From NCBI GenBank assembly GCA_944326085.1, contig CALVCL010000003.1:62001-126000 (forward strand): a DNA stretch of 64,000 bases, in the 5' to 3' direction. Origin of the DNA: an uncultured Tidjanibacter sp. GTDB taxonomy: Bacteria; Bacteroidota; Bacteroidia; Bacteroidales; Rikenellaceae. Shown here piece after piece: positions 50,644-59,820 of the stretch. Numbering within the stretch: position 1 is the stretch's first letter; each line of letters begins with the position of its first letter. The position numbers were made by a program, and so were the translations under genes. The notes under the pieces were generated by a model, which was given only the letters and a program-made list of their open reading frames with translations, was not told where the DNA came from and ran no database searches.

Positions 50644-53010
50644 ATGCGTCTTTCAGATTTGAAAACCGGTCAAAGCGCTGTCATTGTAAAGGTGCTCGGT
50701 CATGGGGGGTTCAGGCGGCGTATAATGGAAATGGGATTCGTACGCGGCAAAAAGGTGGAAGTGCTCCAGAATGCTCCGCTTAAGGACCCTATAAAATACA
50801 AGATAATGAACTACGAGGTCTCGTTGAGGCGCAGCGAGGCCGACATGATAGAGGTAATTACAGATGCTGAGGCTCTTAATGATGCCATATCGCAAGACAA
50901 CCAATACAGTACCTCTGAAGCCGAAAATATCATAACCCGTGCCATAGACCGTTCAAAAAAAAGGATAAACGTCGCATTGGTAGGCAATCCTAACTGCGGA
51001 AAGACCTCCTTGTTCAATATGGCTTCCGGTAGCCATGAGCACGTTGGCAACTACGGCGGTGTAACGGTGGATGCCAAGCAAAGCCACATGACCTACAAGG
51101 GTTACGAAATAGAGCTGTACGACCTGCCTGGGACATATGCACTGTCGGCATATACTCCTGAAGAGGTTTATGTCCGCCGACAGTTGTTCGAGCATACTCC
51201 CGACGTTGTAATAAATGTCGTAACAGCCTCCAATCTTGAACGCAATCTGTACCTTACCACTGAACTCATAGACATAAACCTGCGCATGGTCGTAGCACTC
51301 AACATGTACGACGAGCTCAAACAGGATGGGGCACAACTCGACCATAAACTGCTGGGCACTCTGCTAGGTGTGCCAATGATCCCGACAGTCTCACGCACAG
51401 GCAAAGGCATAGAGGAATTATTCGACACTGTCATACAACTATACGAGGACGATTCGCAGGATACTCTGACACGCCACATACACATCAATCTCGGCAATTC
51501 AATAGAAAAAGGTGTGGCAGCACTTGTAACAGAAATTCGCAAAGACGGCACGCTCGCCAATTACCACCCGAGATACCTCGCCCTCAAGCTTCTCGACCGC
51601 GACAAGGAAATAGAACGTCTCCTTGGCAACCGCCCCGATTACGACAAATGGACTGCCATACGCGACCGTGAAGCCGAACGCATAGAACGGGAACTCGGCG
51701 AAGACATGGAGACAGCCATAACCAACGAAAAATACGGTTTCATTGCCGGAGCATTGCGTGAAACATACACCCCGGGCAAACACGAAAAGGAACGCACCAC
51801 AAATGCGATAGACTCAATAGTCACACACCGCATTTGGGGGTATCCCATATTCCTGCTTTTCATGTGGCTGATGTTTGTCGCCACATTCTACCTCGGAGCG
51901 TTCCCGCAGGAATGGATAGAAAGCGGTGTAGCCGCACTCGGACAATGGGTTGGACGTATCATGAACGAAGGACCTCTCAAGGACCTTATCGTCGATGGCA
52001 TAATAGGCGGTGTCGGCGGCGTCATCGTATTTCTGCCGCAAATAGTCATCCTGTATCTATTCATATCGCTCATGGAAGACTCGGGATACATGGCACGTGC
52101 AGCTTTCATAATGGACAAGATTATGCACAAGATTGGATTGCACGGCAAATCATTCATTCCACTCATCATGGGCTTCGGATGCAATGTTCCTGCAATAATG
52201 GCGACACGCACCATAGAAAGCCGCAGCAGCCGCATCATAACAATACTTATCAACCCTTTCATGTCATGCAGTGCAAGGCTGCCTGTATTCATACTGCTCG
52301 CAGGAGTATTCTTCCCAAACCATGCAGGCACGGTACTGTTTTGCCTTTATCTGTTAGGTATTATAGTGGCAGTCTTTACTGCAAAGTTGTTGCGACGCTT
52401 CATGTTTCGCAGAGATGACACCCCATTTGTAATGGAACTGCCGCCATATCGTGTCCCCACCTCACGCAGCGTACTCATGCACATGTGGGAGAAGGCCGCA
52501 ATGTACCTGCGCAAAATGGGCGGTCTCATACTCGTCGCATCAATATGCGTATGGTTTCTCAGTTACTTTCCGCGTCATGATGACCCTGTAATACAGCAGG
52601 AACATTCCTACATAGGGCAAATAGGTCATTTTACTGAACCGCTTGTGGAACCACTTGGCCTCAACTGGAAAGCCAGCGTATCACTGCTAACAGGGGCTGT
52701 AGCCAAGGAGGTGACCGTAAGTACTCTTGGTGTGCTTTATGCTGGTTCCGGTGACGACACCATGACAGATGCATTGTCACAAAAACTCACGGAACCCAAC
52801 CCGCAAACCGGAGAACCAGACTTCAACAAGGCCAATGCACTTGCATTTCTTGTATTCATACTCCTTTATTTTCCGTGTCTTGCCTCACTGGTTGCAATAA
52901 AACAGGAAGCTGGAGGCTGGAAATGGGCCGCATTCTCATTCGTATACAACACGGTAGTGGCATGGATAATAGCTTTTATTGTTTACCGTATAGCATTGCT
53001 GTTGATTTAA
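50644..53010 (+). CDS. feoB: Ferrous iron transporter, FeoA-FeoB fusion
   Basis: 788 residues from the ATG at 50644. An FeoA (SH3-like) domain occupies residues 1-80 (MRLSDLKTGQSAVIVKVLGH), and FeoB follows: GTPase motifs G1 GNPNCGKTS (from 114), G3 YDLPGTYALSAYTP, G4 ALNMYDELKQDG; then Gate and NFeoB_C-type membrane domains with about nine segments (GFGCNVPAIMATRTIESRSS; FMSCSARLPVFILLAGVFFP). It imports Fe(II) under anaerobic conditions. It begins with its own promoter; a small Cys-rich membrane protein follows after 4 nt. Fusion of FeoA to FeoB is typical of Bacteroidota. Confidence 0.95.
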   Translation: MRLSDLKTGQSAVIVKVLGHGGFRRRIMEMGFVRGKKVEVLQNAPLKDPIKYKIMNYEVSLRRSEADMIEVITDAEALNDAISQDNQYSTSEAENIITRAIDRSKKRINVALVGNPNCGKTSLFNMASGSHEHVGNYGGVTVDAKQSHMTYKGYEIELYDLPGTYALSAYTPEEVYVRRQLFEHTPDVVINVVTASNLERNLYLTTELIDINLRMVVALNMYDELKQDGAQLDHKLLGTLLGVPMIPTVSRTGKGIEELFDTVIQLYEDDSQDTLTRHIHINLGNSIEKGVAALVTEIRKDGTLANYHPRYLALKLLDRDKEIERLLGNRPDYDKWTAIRDREAERIERELGEDMETAITNEKYGFIAGALRETYTPGKHEKERTTNAIDSIVTHRIWGYPIFLLFMWLMFVATFYLGAFPQEWIESGVAALGQWVGRIMNEGPLKDLIVDGIIGGVGGVIVFLPQIVILYLFISLMEDSGYMARAAFIMDKIMHKIGLHGKSFIPLIMGFGCNVPAIMATRTIESRSSRIITILINPFMSCSARLPVFILLAGVFFPNHAGTVLFCLYLLGIIVAVFTAKLLRRFMFRRDDTPFVMELPPYRVPTSRSVLMHMWEKAAMYLRKMGGLILVASICVWFLSYFPRHDDPVIQQEHSYIGQIGHFTEPLVEPLGLNWKASVSLLTGAVAKEVTVSTLGVLYAGSGDDTMTDALSQKLTEPNPQTGEPDFNKANALAFLVFILLYFPCLASLVAIKQEAGGWKWAAFSFVYNTVVAWIIAFIVYRIALLLI

Positions 53011-53014
53011 AGTC

Positions 53015-53200
53015 ATGAACATACAAGTCATAACAGTATATGCAATAGGAATTGCAGCCATAGCATATATCATTTACCGCATCTACAGACAGGTAACCGG
53101 TAAAGGCAAAAAATGCAACTGCGGATGCGGTAACTGTACAGAATGTCCGCCATCAGACAACCGATGCGACAGTTGTAAAACAGAAAAGGAGTTTCAATGA
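53015..53200 (+). CDS. FeoB-associated Cys-rich membrane protein
   Basis: 61 residues: one membrane segment (VITVYAIGIAAIAYIIYRIY), a basic patch, and a cysteine-rich tail (CNCGCGNCTECPPSDNRC, then CKTEKEFQ). The tail has eight or so cysteines and could bind iron. It is placed 4 nt after feoAB, like the FeoB-associated proteins described for other bacteria. Its TGA lies in the loop of the following terminator. Confidence 0.88.
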   Translation: MNIQVITVYAIGIAAIAYIIYRIYRQVTGKGKKCNCGCGNCTECPPSDNRCDSCKTEKEFQ

Positions 53201-53215
53201 GGACTCCTTTTCTGT
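53180..53215. terminator. Bidirectional terminator between the Feo operon and glgB
   Basis: Perfect 13-bp stem ACAGAAAAGGAGT (53180-53192) with ACTCCTTTTCTGT (53203-53215), 10-nt loop. Confidence 0.88.
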
Positions 53216-53220
53216 TGTGA

Positions 53221-55254
53221 TTATCGGCGCGGTTCAGGCATTTTCTTATATACTGTAGCAGTACGGCAACTGTTGTAAACCTTAATATAATGCCGTACAT
53301 TACCTTCACGGTTCGTTATCGAAGAACTGAAATGTACTATACTCATATCATTGCGTCCCTGTCCTCCATAACGTACATCGTCCGTTGAAAGCACAATTCT
53401 ATAACGCCCAGGGTCTGGGACAGGAACCATATAGTCAGGAATACTTAACGATGGATGCCAATTGAAGACAAACAGTATATCACCGTGACTGAATACCATA
53501 GTTTTTGCACCTTCATCCATCAACTGATTGTAGGCATAGCCGCAACGCATAATGCCATTGCGTTCAACGAACGCCAACATATCCTTATCAAATGCGCCAA
53601 GCAATGAATAACGCAACGACACATCATCGGCCAGCGACCATTGGCGACGTGCATACTTATAGCTCCATCCATTATCCTTACGCGGAAAATCTATCCATTC
53701 TGGATGTCCGAACTCGTTACCCATAAAATTCAGATATGCCTGACCGCCGAGCGATATGGTAACCAAACGTATCATTTTATGCAACGCTATACCACGCTCT
53801 ATAACAATATTCTCGCTGTCGCGTCCCATACTGTTGTACATCTCCTTACCCATAAGACGGAAAGCTACGGTCTGGTCCCCCACCATAGCCTGGTCATGCG
53901 ACTCAACATAAGCCACAGTTTTTACTGCAGGCAAACGGTCGGTCAGCACATTCCATATGTCCCATATATTCCACTCCTCATCTGGGATATCCTTCAGCAT
54001 GCGTATCCAAAAATCCGGCACAGCCATACCAAGACGATAATCGAATCCAACACCTCCGTCCGATACGGGGATGCACATTCCAGGCATGCCGCTCACTTCT
54101 TCGGCAATCGTTACTGCAGAATTACGGTAGTCATGTATAAGTGTATTAGCAAGCGCAAGATAGGTCAAAGCCTCACGATTGACCCCATCGTCGAAATATT
54201 TCTCTCGACAGTCGAAAGAGGTATATCCGTGATGACGGTATATCATAGATGTCACACCGTCAAAACGAAACCCGTCGAAATGATACTCGTCAAGCCAGTA
54301 TTTGACATTCGACAACAAGAAGTGACACACTTGCGGTTTGCCATAATCGAAAAGTTTAGAATCCCAATAAGGCTGACAGCCAGCCTCACCTGCCGGAGAA
54401 TATAGATGATCCGTACCGTCGAGTTCATTCAAACCCTCGTTTATATTCTTCACGTAATGAGCATGAACAAGGTCCATGATAACAGCCAATCCCAGTTCAT
54501 GAGCCCTTTTGACCAGCGCCTTCAATTCCTCCGGAGTTCCGAAACGCGAAGATGGCGCAAAAAAGTTAGAGACATGATAACCGAAACTTCCATAATACGG
54601 ATGTTCCGCTATCCCCATAAGTTGAACGGCATTATAGCCGTTACGGCGAATGCGTGGCAAAACATCAGCTGTAAATTCCGCATAACTGCCAACACGTTCA
54701 TCCTCCACGGCCATCCCGACATGGGCTTCATATATATACAACGATGGTAGATTGCCAATATCAAACGTATCGGTCTCCCAATCGAAAGGTGATGGGTGCC
54801 AGAACTGAGCCGTGAAATCTTTCGTCGCATCATCCTGTACGACCCGACGTGCATAAGCCGGAATACGTTCATGCCAGCCATTGGCACCATGCACCAATAT
54901 TTTATACAGAGAACCGTGCAGTAGCCCACGTCCCCAGTCACCGTCATAAAGAAATATGCTCCATACTCCGTCATTTCCTTTTGCTAACGGCAGACTCCGT
55001 CGATTCCAGCCATTGAAATCACCGAAAATGAAAACCTCGTCCGCCCCAGGCAGCCATTCACGAAACCACCAGCCATGCGCCTTGTCATCGCGCTGGAACC
55101 CGAAATAGAGATACCCGTCAGCATAATCCAATATACTCCCAGATGTACTGCAAATAGCATTCATCGCTTCCGTATATAGTCTGTGCCGATATCCAAGCTC
55201 ACCCTCGACCGGTTCCAGCCATGGGTCATCCTTCACAATTTTCAGTCTATCCAT
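53221..55254 (-). CDS. glgB: 1,4-alpha-glucan branching enzyme, eukaryote-type GH13
   Basis: 677 residues. An N-terminal CBM48 region (WWFREWLPGADEVFIFGDFN) precedes a GH13 barrel with its four regions: I VIMDLVHAHYVKN, II FDGFRFDGVTSMIYRHHG (nucleophile Asp), III TIAEEVSGMP (acid Glu), IV VAYVESHDQAM. The order NEGLNELDGTDHLY, WDSKLFDYGKPQVCHFLLSN is that of eukaryotic and other GBE1-like enzymes, not of E. coli GlgB. It makes alpha-1,6 branches in glycogen. It stands alone: no glgA, glgC or glgP is nearby. A TAACTTTA box (55282-55289, minus) is its probable -7. Confidence 0.93.
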   Translation of the reverse strand: MDRLKIVKDDPWLEPVEGELGYRHRLYTEAMNAICSTSGSILDYADGYLYFGFQRDDKAHGWWFREWLPGADEVFIFGDFNGWNRRSLPLAKGNDGVWSIFLYDGDWGRGLLHGSLYKILVHGANGWHERIPAYARRVVQDDATKDFTAQFWHPSPFDWETDTFDIGNLPSLYIYEAHVGMAVEDERVGSYAEFTADVLPRIRRNGYNAVQLMGIAEHPYYGSFGYHVSNFFAPSSRFGTPEELKALVKRAHELGLAVIMDLVHAHYVKNINEGLNELDGTDHLYSPAGEAGCQPYWDSKLFDYGKPQVCHFLLSNVKYWLDEYHFDGFRFDGVTSMIYRHHGYTSFDCREKYFDDGVNREALTYLALANTLIHDYRNSAVTIAEEVSGMPGMCIPVSDGGVGFDYRLGMAVPDFWIRMLKDIPDEEWNIWDIWNVLTDRLPAVKTVAYVESHDQAMVGDQTVAFRLMGKEMYNSMGRDSENIVIERGIALHKMIRLVTISLGGQAYLNFMGNEFGHPEWIDFPRKDNGWSYKYARRQWSLADDVSLRYSLLGAFDKDMLAFVERNGIMRCGYAYNQLMDEGAKTMVFSHGDILFVFNWHPSLSIPDYMVPVPDPGRYRIVLSTDDVRYGGQGRNDMSIVHFSSSITNREGNVRHYIKVYNSCRTATVYKKMPEPRR

Positions 55255-55331
55255 ACATTACCACTACAATTAGTCACCCAATAAAGTTACCCTTTTTATA
55301 TGACATATTAGCTGGTCTGCCATATTTTTTA

Positions 55332-55339
55332 TATATTTG
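55332..55339 (+). promoter_or_regulatory. -7 box of the POT transporter gene
   Basis: TATATTTG, a perfect -7 box, 73 nt before the ATG. No clear -33 is visible. Confidence 0.55.
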
Positions 55340-55412
55340 TAAACCTTTGTATATTCTGATGAATAAAAAATAACAAAGTAATATATTTTCACTAACTCTA
55401 AATTTTATTTTT

Positions 55413-57083
55413 ATGTTCAAAGGACACCCCAAAGGCCTCTATGCCCTTGCGTTGGCGAACACTGGCGAACGTTTCGGCTACTACACGATGCTCGCCATCT
55501 TCACCTTGTTCCTGCAGGCAAAGTTCGGCTTTTCGGAAGCTTTGACTTCCAACATTTTTGCCATATTCCTGGCAATGGTTTACTTCCTTCCCCTTCTCGG
55601 CGGTTGGCTCGCAGACAAATTCGGATACGGCAAAATGGTTACGTCCGGTATCATCGTGATGTTTATCGGATATGCTTGTCTTGCTGTCCCGACAGGCAAT
55701 GACGGAATAGGCGTTGTTGCCATGGTCGGCGCCCTCTTCCTCATAGCATTGGGTACAGGCTTATTCAAAGGTAACCTTCAGGTTATGGTCGGCAACCTCT
55801 ATGACGACCCGAAGTACTCCAGCATGCGTGACACCGCATTCTCTATCTTCTACATGGCTATCAACATCGGTGCGCTCTTCGCTCCTACCGCTGCGACAAA
55901 AATCACCGAGTACTTCATGGGCAAGCACGACTTCACCTACAACGGTGACATCCCCGCTCTCGCACACCAGTATCTCGACAATGCAGACGGCATGACTCAG
56001 GAAGCACTCAACAAATTCCAGATGCTCGCCCAGCAGGAAGGTGCTACCGACCTCACCTCTTTCGCTCACGAATACATCGACGTACTGTCCGGCTCCTACC
56101 ACTGGGGCTTCGCTGTTGCCTGCGTATCGCTTATCGTTTCGATGGCAATCTACCTCGGTTTCAAGAAGACATTCAAGCACGCTGACGTAAATGCTAAACA
56201 GCTCGCAGCTTCCGGCAACAAGGAACAGGTTGTGGAACTTACTCCCGAACAGACCAAGTCGCGTATCACCGCACTCATGCTCGTGTTCGCTGTGGTTATC
56301 TTCTTCTGGATGGCATTCCACCAGAATGGTCTTACACTTACATTCTTTGCTCGTGACTACACGGCACAGACGGCTGCGGGCTTTGACAGGCTCGGCTTTG
56401 ACGTATTCAACCTGTTGCTCATAATCATCGCAGTTTACGGTCTCTTCTCTACATTCCAGTCGAAAACTTCGAAAAGCAGGATTATATCCGGTATCGTAAC
56501 TGTACTTGCAATCGTAGGTGTCGTTGTCAAATATCAGATGATGGGCGACAAAACCGTTGCTATCCTTCCGCAGATGTTCCAGCAGTTCAACCCGTTCTTC
56601 GTGGTAGCACTTACTCCTGTTTCGATGGCTGTATTCGGTGCTCTTGCAAAGCGTGGTAAAGAACCGTCCGCTCCCCGTAAAATCGGTATCGGCATGTTCA
56701 TCGCTGCCGTAGGTTTCGCAATCATGGTATTGGGTTCGCTCGGTCTACCTACTCCCGACGCTGTAAAGGCCGGTGTAGAATACTCCCGCGTATCGCCCAA
56801 CATCCTTATCTCCACATACCTTGTACTTACATTCGCTGAGCTCTTCCTCTCGCCGATGGGTATATCGTTCGTGTCGAAGGTAGCTCCTCCCAAATACAAG
56901 GGTGCAATGATGGGTTGCTGGTTCGCTGCTACCGCAATAGGTAACTATCTCGTATCCATCATCGGTATGCTTTGGGGCAGCCTGCCTCTATGGTCGCTCT
57001 GGGCTATACTTATCGCTCTCTGCTTGATTTCGGCACTCTTCATCTTCTCGATAATGAAAAAGCTCGAAAATGCAACCAAGTAA
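55413..57083 (+). CDS. POT/PTR family peptide transporter
   Basis: 556 residues with 12 to 14 membrane segments. The motif LALANTGERFGYYTMLAIFT includes the GERFGYY of ExxERFxYY, and the PTR2 signature FSIFYMAINIGALFAPTAAT is present. The central loop between segments 6 and 7 is longer than usual, with a stretch GKHDFTYNGDIPALAHQYLD that may be extracytoplasmic. The transporter takes up di- and tripeptides with protons. Strong codon bias suggests high expression, consistent with peptide use. A perfect terminator follows. Confidence 0.94.
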   Translation: MFKGHPKGLYALALANTGERFGYYTMLAIFTLFLQAKFGFSEALTSNIFAIFLAMVYFLPLLGGWLADKFGYGKMVTSGIIVMFIGYACLAVPTGNDGIGVVAMVGALFLIALGTGLFKGNLQVMVGNLYDDPKYSSMRDTAFSIFYMAINIGALFAPTAATKITEYFMGKHDFTYNGDIPALAHQYLDNADGMTQEALNKFQMLAQQEGATDLTSFAHEYIDVLSGSYHWGFAVACVSLIVSMAIYLGFKKTFKHADVNAKQLAASGNKEQVVELTPEQTKSRITALMLVFAVVIFFWMAFHQNGLTLTFFARDYTAQTAAGFDRLGFDVFNLLLIIIAVYGLFSTFQSKTSKSRIISGIVTVLAIVGVVVKYQMMGDKTVAILPQMFQQFNPFFVVALTPVSMAVFGALAKRGKEPSAPRKIGIGMFIAAVGFAIMVLGSLGLPTPDAVKAGVEYSRVSPNILISTYLVLTFAELFLSPMGISFVSKVAPPKYKGAMMGCWFAATAIGNYLVSIIGMLWGSLPLWSLWAILIALCLISALFIFSIMKKLENATK

Positions 57084-57108
57084 GACAGAAAAGACACTAT
57101 AAATTTGC

Positions 57109-57135
57109 AAGGGATGCGGCTAAGCCGCATCCCTT
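57109..57135 (+). terminator. Terminator of the POT gene
   Basis: Perfect 12-bp stem AAGGGATGCGGC (57109-57120) with GCCGCATCCCTT (57124-57135), 3-nt loop, then CTTTTTTCC. Confidence 0.93.
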
Positions 57136-57164
57136 CTTTTTTCCAGACTACTCACGGTATAAAG

Positions 57165-57195
57165 TTGCCGGAGGCACGAAAATTCGTTAATTTTG
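57165..57195 (+). promoter_or_regulatory. Promoter of the PhnP-like hydrolase and SDR genes
   Basis: TTG (57165-57167), 20-nt spacer, TAATTTTG (57188-57195), 29 nt before the ATG at 57225. This rules out an upstream ATG at 57105. Confidence 0.7.
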
Positions 57196-57224
57196 GGTTA
57201 CGAATACAAACAAAAGGAAATGCA

Positions 57225-58076
57225 ATGATACGATTGACGTTTCTTGGAACCGGTACGTCACAGGGCATTCCAATGATAGGATGCAATTGTGAGGTGTGCC
57301 GCTCTCTCGACAGCCACGACAAAAGGCTGCGTTCATCGGTAATGATAGAACGTTTTGACGAACGACCCGATGAACGACCCAAAGACATATTACCCGACAA
57401 ACCGGGACATGCCATATATACCCACCCGATAGGTGCCGACGCACGCATAGTTATAGATGCCGGTCCCGATTTCAGGACACAGATGTTACGTGAAAATGTC
57501 AAAACTCTCGATGCCATACTGTTGACGCACGAGCACAAAGACCACATGGGAGGAATAGACGACGTAAGGTCATTCAACTATTTCCAAGGCTGTGCAGTTC
57601 CAATATATGCCACTGAAAGAGTCGGGAATGCAGTAAAGAAAGATTTCGACTATGCATTCAATAAAAACCGTTATCCTGGTGTACCCGAGATAGACCTGCA
57701 CACCATATTTCCCAATACCCCATTCGATGTTGCCGGATTTCATATAATACCCATAACAGGCCGTCACTATATGCTGCCAGTGACAGGATACCGCATCGGG
57801 AACCTGGCATATCTTACCGATTTTAACCACATTGAGGACTCCCAGTTGGAAAAGCTCAAAGGTCTCGACACGCTTGTCATAAATGCTCTGCGCTACGAAC
57901 CGCACCTGTCGCATTTCACGGTGGATGAAGCAATAAACATAAGCCATATACTCAAGCCACACCGTACCTATCTGACACACCTGTCGCACCAGATAGGATT
58001 GTATGCACAAAAGAAAGATACGCTTCCACAAGGCATAGAGTTTGCATATGACGGACTTAAAATAGATATAGAATAA
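57225..58076 (+). CDS. MBL-fold metallohydrolase, PhnP-like
   Basis: 283 residues. The metallo-beta-lactamase motif is LLTHEHKDHMGGIDDVR (HxHxDH). The start LTFLGTGTSQGIPMIGCNCE with a C-x-C-x2-C type site and then SHDKRLRSSVMIERF is shared with PhnP, a cyclic phosphodiesterase, and with related Bacteroidota proteins. A further His is in GRHYMLPVTGYRI and HFTVDEAINISHILK. No phosphonate genes are nearby, so a general phosphodiesterase role is inferred. I chose the ATG at 57225, as it starts the conserved domain and follows the promoter. Confidence 0.88.
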   Translation: MIRLTFLGTGTSQGIPMIGCNCEVCRSLDSHDKRLRSSVMIERFDERPDERPKDILPDKPGHAIYTHPIGADARIVIDAGPDFRTQMLRENVKTLDAILLTHEHKDHMGGIDDVRSFNYFQGCAVPIYATERVGNAVKKDFDYAFNKNRYPGVPEIDLHTIFPNTPFDVAGFHIIPITGRHYMLPVTGYRIGNLAYLTDFNHIEDSQLEKLKGLDTLVINALRYEPHLSHFTVDEAINISHILKPHRTYLTHLSHQIGLYAQKKDTLPQGIEFAYDGLKIDIE

Positions 58077-58092
58077 GCACAAAACACATCAT

Positions 58093-58917
58093 ATGACCAC
58101 AAGAGAATACTTCAAAGGCAAAACCGTAGTTATCACAGGCGCATCGTCAGGCATCGGCAAAGCCCTTGCTTACGAATTTGCCGCCTGCGGTGCCAACATA
58201 GTCATGGGCGCCCGCCATGAGGACAAACTCGTAGAAATAGCGGAAGACCTCAAAAAACGCGGTGCATCCGTAGCTTACTGTGTAACTGACGTAACAGTCG
58301 AAGACGACTGCCGCAAACTAATAGTAACGGCGGTGGGTAATTTTGGCGGCATAGACATACTAATCTGCAATGCAGGCATATCAATGAGAGCTATTTTCGA
58401 TGACGTAGAATTAAGCGTCCTGCACCGCCTAATGAATGTCAACTTTTGGGGCACTGTCTATTGTACCAAATATGCACTGCCCTACATACAGGCATCACAC
58501 GGTAGTATAGTAGGCGTTTCATCGGTTGCAGGACTGCACGGACTTCCCGGACGAACAGGCTATTCGGCATCCAAGTATGCCATGACTGGTTTCCTTGATA
58601 CGATACGTATCGAAAACCGTAAAAAAAACGTACACGTTATGGTTGCCTGTCCTGGCTTCACTGCCACAAACGTACGTTTCTCTGCATTGACAGCTGACGG
58701 TTCCGAACAGGGAGCCACCCCACGAAAGGAAGAGAAAATGATGACACCCGAGAAAGTGGCACACATCATAGCCAAAGGCATCATGCACCACAAACGTCTT
58801 CTCCTCATGGAGTTCGAAGGTCGCGCGACACATTTCATCAAGAAATTCTCGCCACGTTTCCTTGACATGATGTTTTATAAAGTAATGGCGCGAGAACCTA
58901 ACTCCCCGTTCAAATAA
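58093..58917 (+). CDS. Short-chain dehydrogenase/reductase
   Basis: 274 residues, classical SDR. The cofactor site is VVITGASSGIGKALAYEFAA, with NAGIS, the active Ser in GVSSVAGLHG and the YxxxK motif YSASKYA. A basic residue pattern after the first strand (GARHEDKL) suggests NADP. The substrate is unknown. It follows the PhnP-like gene after 16 nt and is probably in the same transcript. Confidence 0.93.
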   Translation: MTTREYFKGKTVVITGASSGIGKALAYEFAACGANIVMGARHEDKLVEIAEDLKKRGASVAYCVTDVTVEDDCRKLIVTAVGNFGGIDILICNAGISMRAIFDDVELSVLHRLMNVNFWGTVYCTKYALPYIQASHGSIVGVSSVAGLHGLPGRTGYSASKYAMTGFLDTIRIENRKKNVHVMVACPGFTATNVRFSALTADGSEQGATPRKEEKMMTPEKVAHIIAKGIMHHKRLLLMEFEGRATHFIKKFSPRFLDMMFYKVMAREPNSPFK

Positions 58918-58934
58918 ACGCTCACACATATAAT

Positions 58935-58974
58935 AAAAATAAGCGACAGGCCTGTTGACCTGTCGCTTATTTTT
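58935..58974. terminator. Bidirectional terminator after the SDR gene
   Basis: Perfect 16-bp stem AAAAATAAGCGACAGG (58935-58950) with CCTGTCGCTTATTTTT (58959-58974), 8-nt loop. Confidence 0.95.
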
Positions 58975-58988
58975 ATAAATGATATATC

Positions 58989-59726
58989 TCATTCATGTTT
59001 CGAAAGCATATATGAAAGCGAGGCATTCAACTCAGTAAGATAAACGTAGCATTTTTCATAATTGCTGCGTACCACGTCGTAATAATCATCTACCTCAACA
59101 TACCTGTCAGAAACTGTCTGCAACTTGTCATTATATTTACGCAAACGGTTTCCGTGCATCTTGGATATATCGGTTGCCATGAGTTCGTCAAGCTCCACAC
59201 GCAGCCTCTGACGTTCATTGAATGACTCTCTGACAAGGCTCACATAATCGTCAGGCATACCCATCTTTACCATGTCAACTACCGCATACGACACTCCCTC
59301 ATTGTCCACATAGCCTTGTCCTGTTACGGCAGGTACCATAACGACCACATACATGTCTATACTGTCAATACGATATGAATAGCTGTCTGTATCACACATT
59401 ACTGCAACATGATATTCCAACAGTTCCAATATGCGGCTTCCATCCTCGCCCCTGTCATCAACCAACACGAAAGTGCCTGTCATATCGACTGTCCCTGCCG
59501 ACGTACCTTCGTTTATGATAAACTCTTCAGCATTCGCCTCAGCCCATACATTCAATTGAGAAACCAATGTTTCCGGGGTACACCCACTCTCCCCATTGCC
59601 TTCAAATACTATCATGCCATTATTGTTCACCTGAAATTCCGGAAGCGGACGCATTCCTTCCGGTTCAGCAGCCATTAACGACACAGAAATTGTAAACACG
59701 GCACAAACCGACAAAATCCCCTTCAT
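58989..59726 (-). CDS. Secreted protein of unknown function, possibly DUF4468-like
   Basis: 245 residues from the ATG at 59726 (another ATG lies two codons upstream). A signal peptide ends near ISVSLMAAEP. The middle part (GMIVFEGNGESGCTPETLVS; NVWAEANAEEFIINEG) has the look of the TBP-like DUF4468 domain, but the resemblance is weak. The C-terminal third is helical (SFNERQRLRVELDELMATDI, RKYNDKLQTVSDRYVEVDDY). There is no catalytic motif I recognise. It stands between the SDR gene (convergent) and secA, whose terminator precedes it. Confidence 0.75.
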   Translation of the reverse strand: MKGILSVCAVFTISVSLMAAEPEGMRPLPEFQVNNNGMIVFEGNGESGCTPETLVSQLNVWAEANAEEFIINEGTSAGTVDMTGTFVLVDDRGEDGSRILELLEYHVAVMCDTDSYSYRIDSIDMYVVVMVPAVTGQGYVDNEGVSYAVVDMVKMGMPDDYVSLVRESFNERQRLRVELDELMATDISKMHGNRLRKYNDKLQTVSDRYVEVDDYYDVVRSNYEKCYVYLTELNASLSYMLSKHE

Positions 59727-59760
59727 AGTCATTTACAGTTAATCTTCGTTATCGTAAAAA

Positions 59761-59796
59761 GTCTCCCGCCAATCGCTGTAAGCGCTAACGGGAGAC
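59761..59796 (-). terminator. Terminator of secA
   Basis: Stem GTCTCCCG (59761-59768) with CGGGAGAC (59789-59796), 20-nt loop that also contains AGCGCT; followed on the minus strand by TTTTTACG. Confidence 0.75.
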
Positions 59797-59820
59797 AAGC
59801 TAATTATACGGCATTTGCAT

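Noticed and set aside
57105..57224. N-terminal extension of the PhnP-like hydrolase from an ATG at 57105
   Set aside because: The extension overlaps the POT terminator (57109-57135) and the promoter at 57165-57195, and the family domain starts at 57225.
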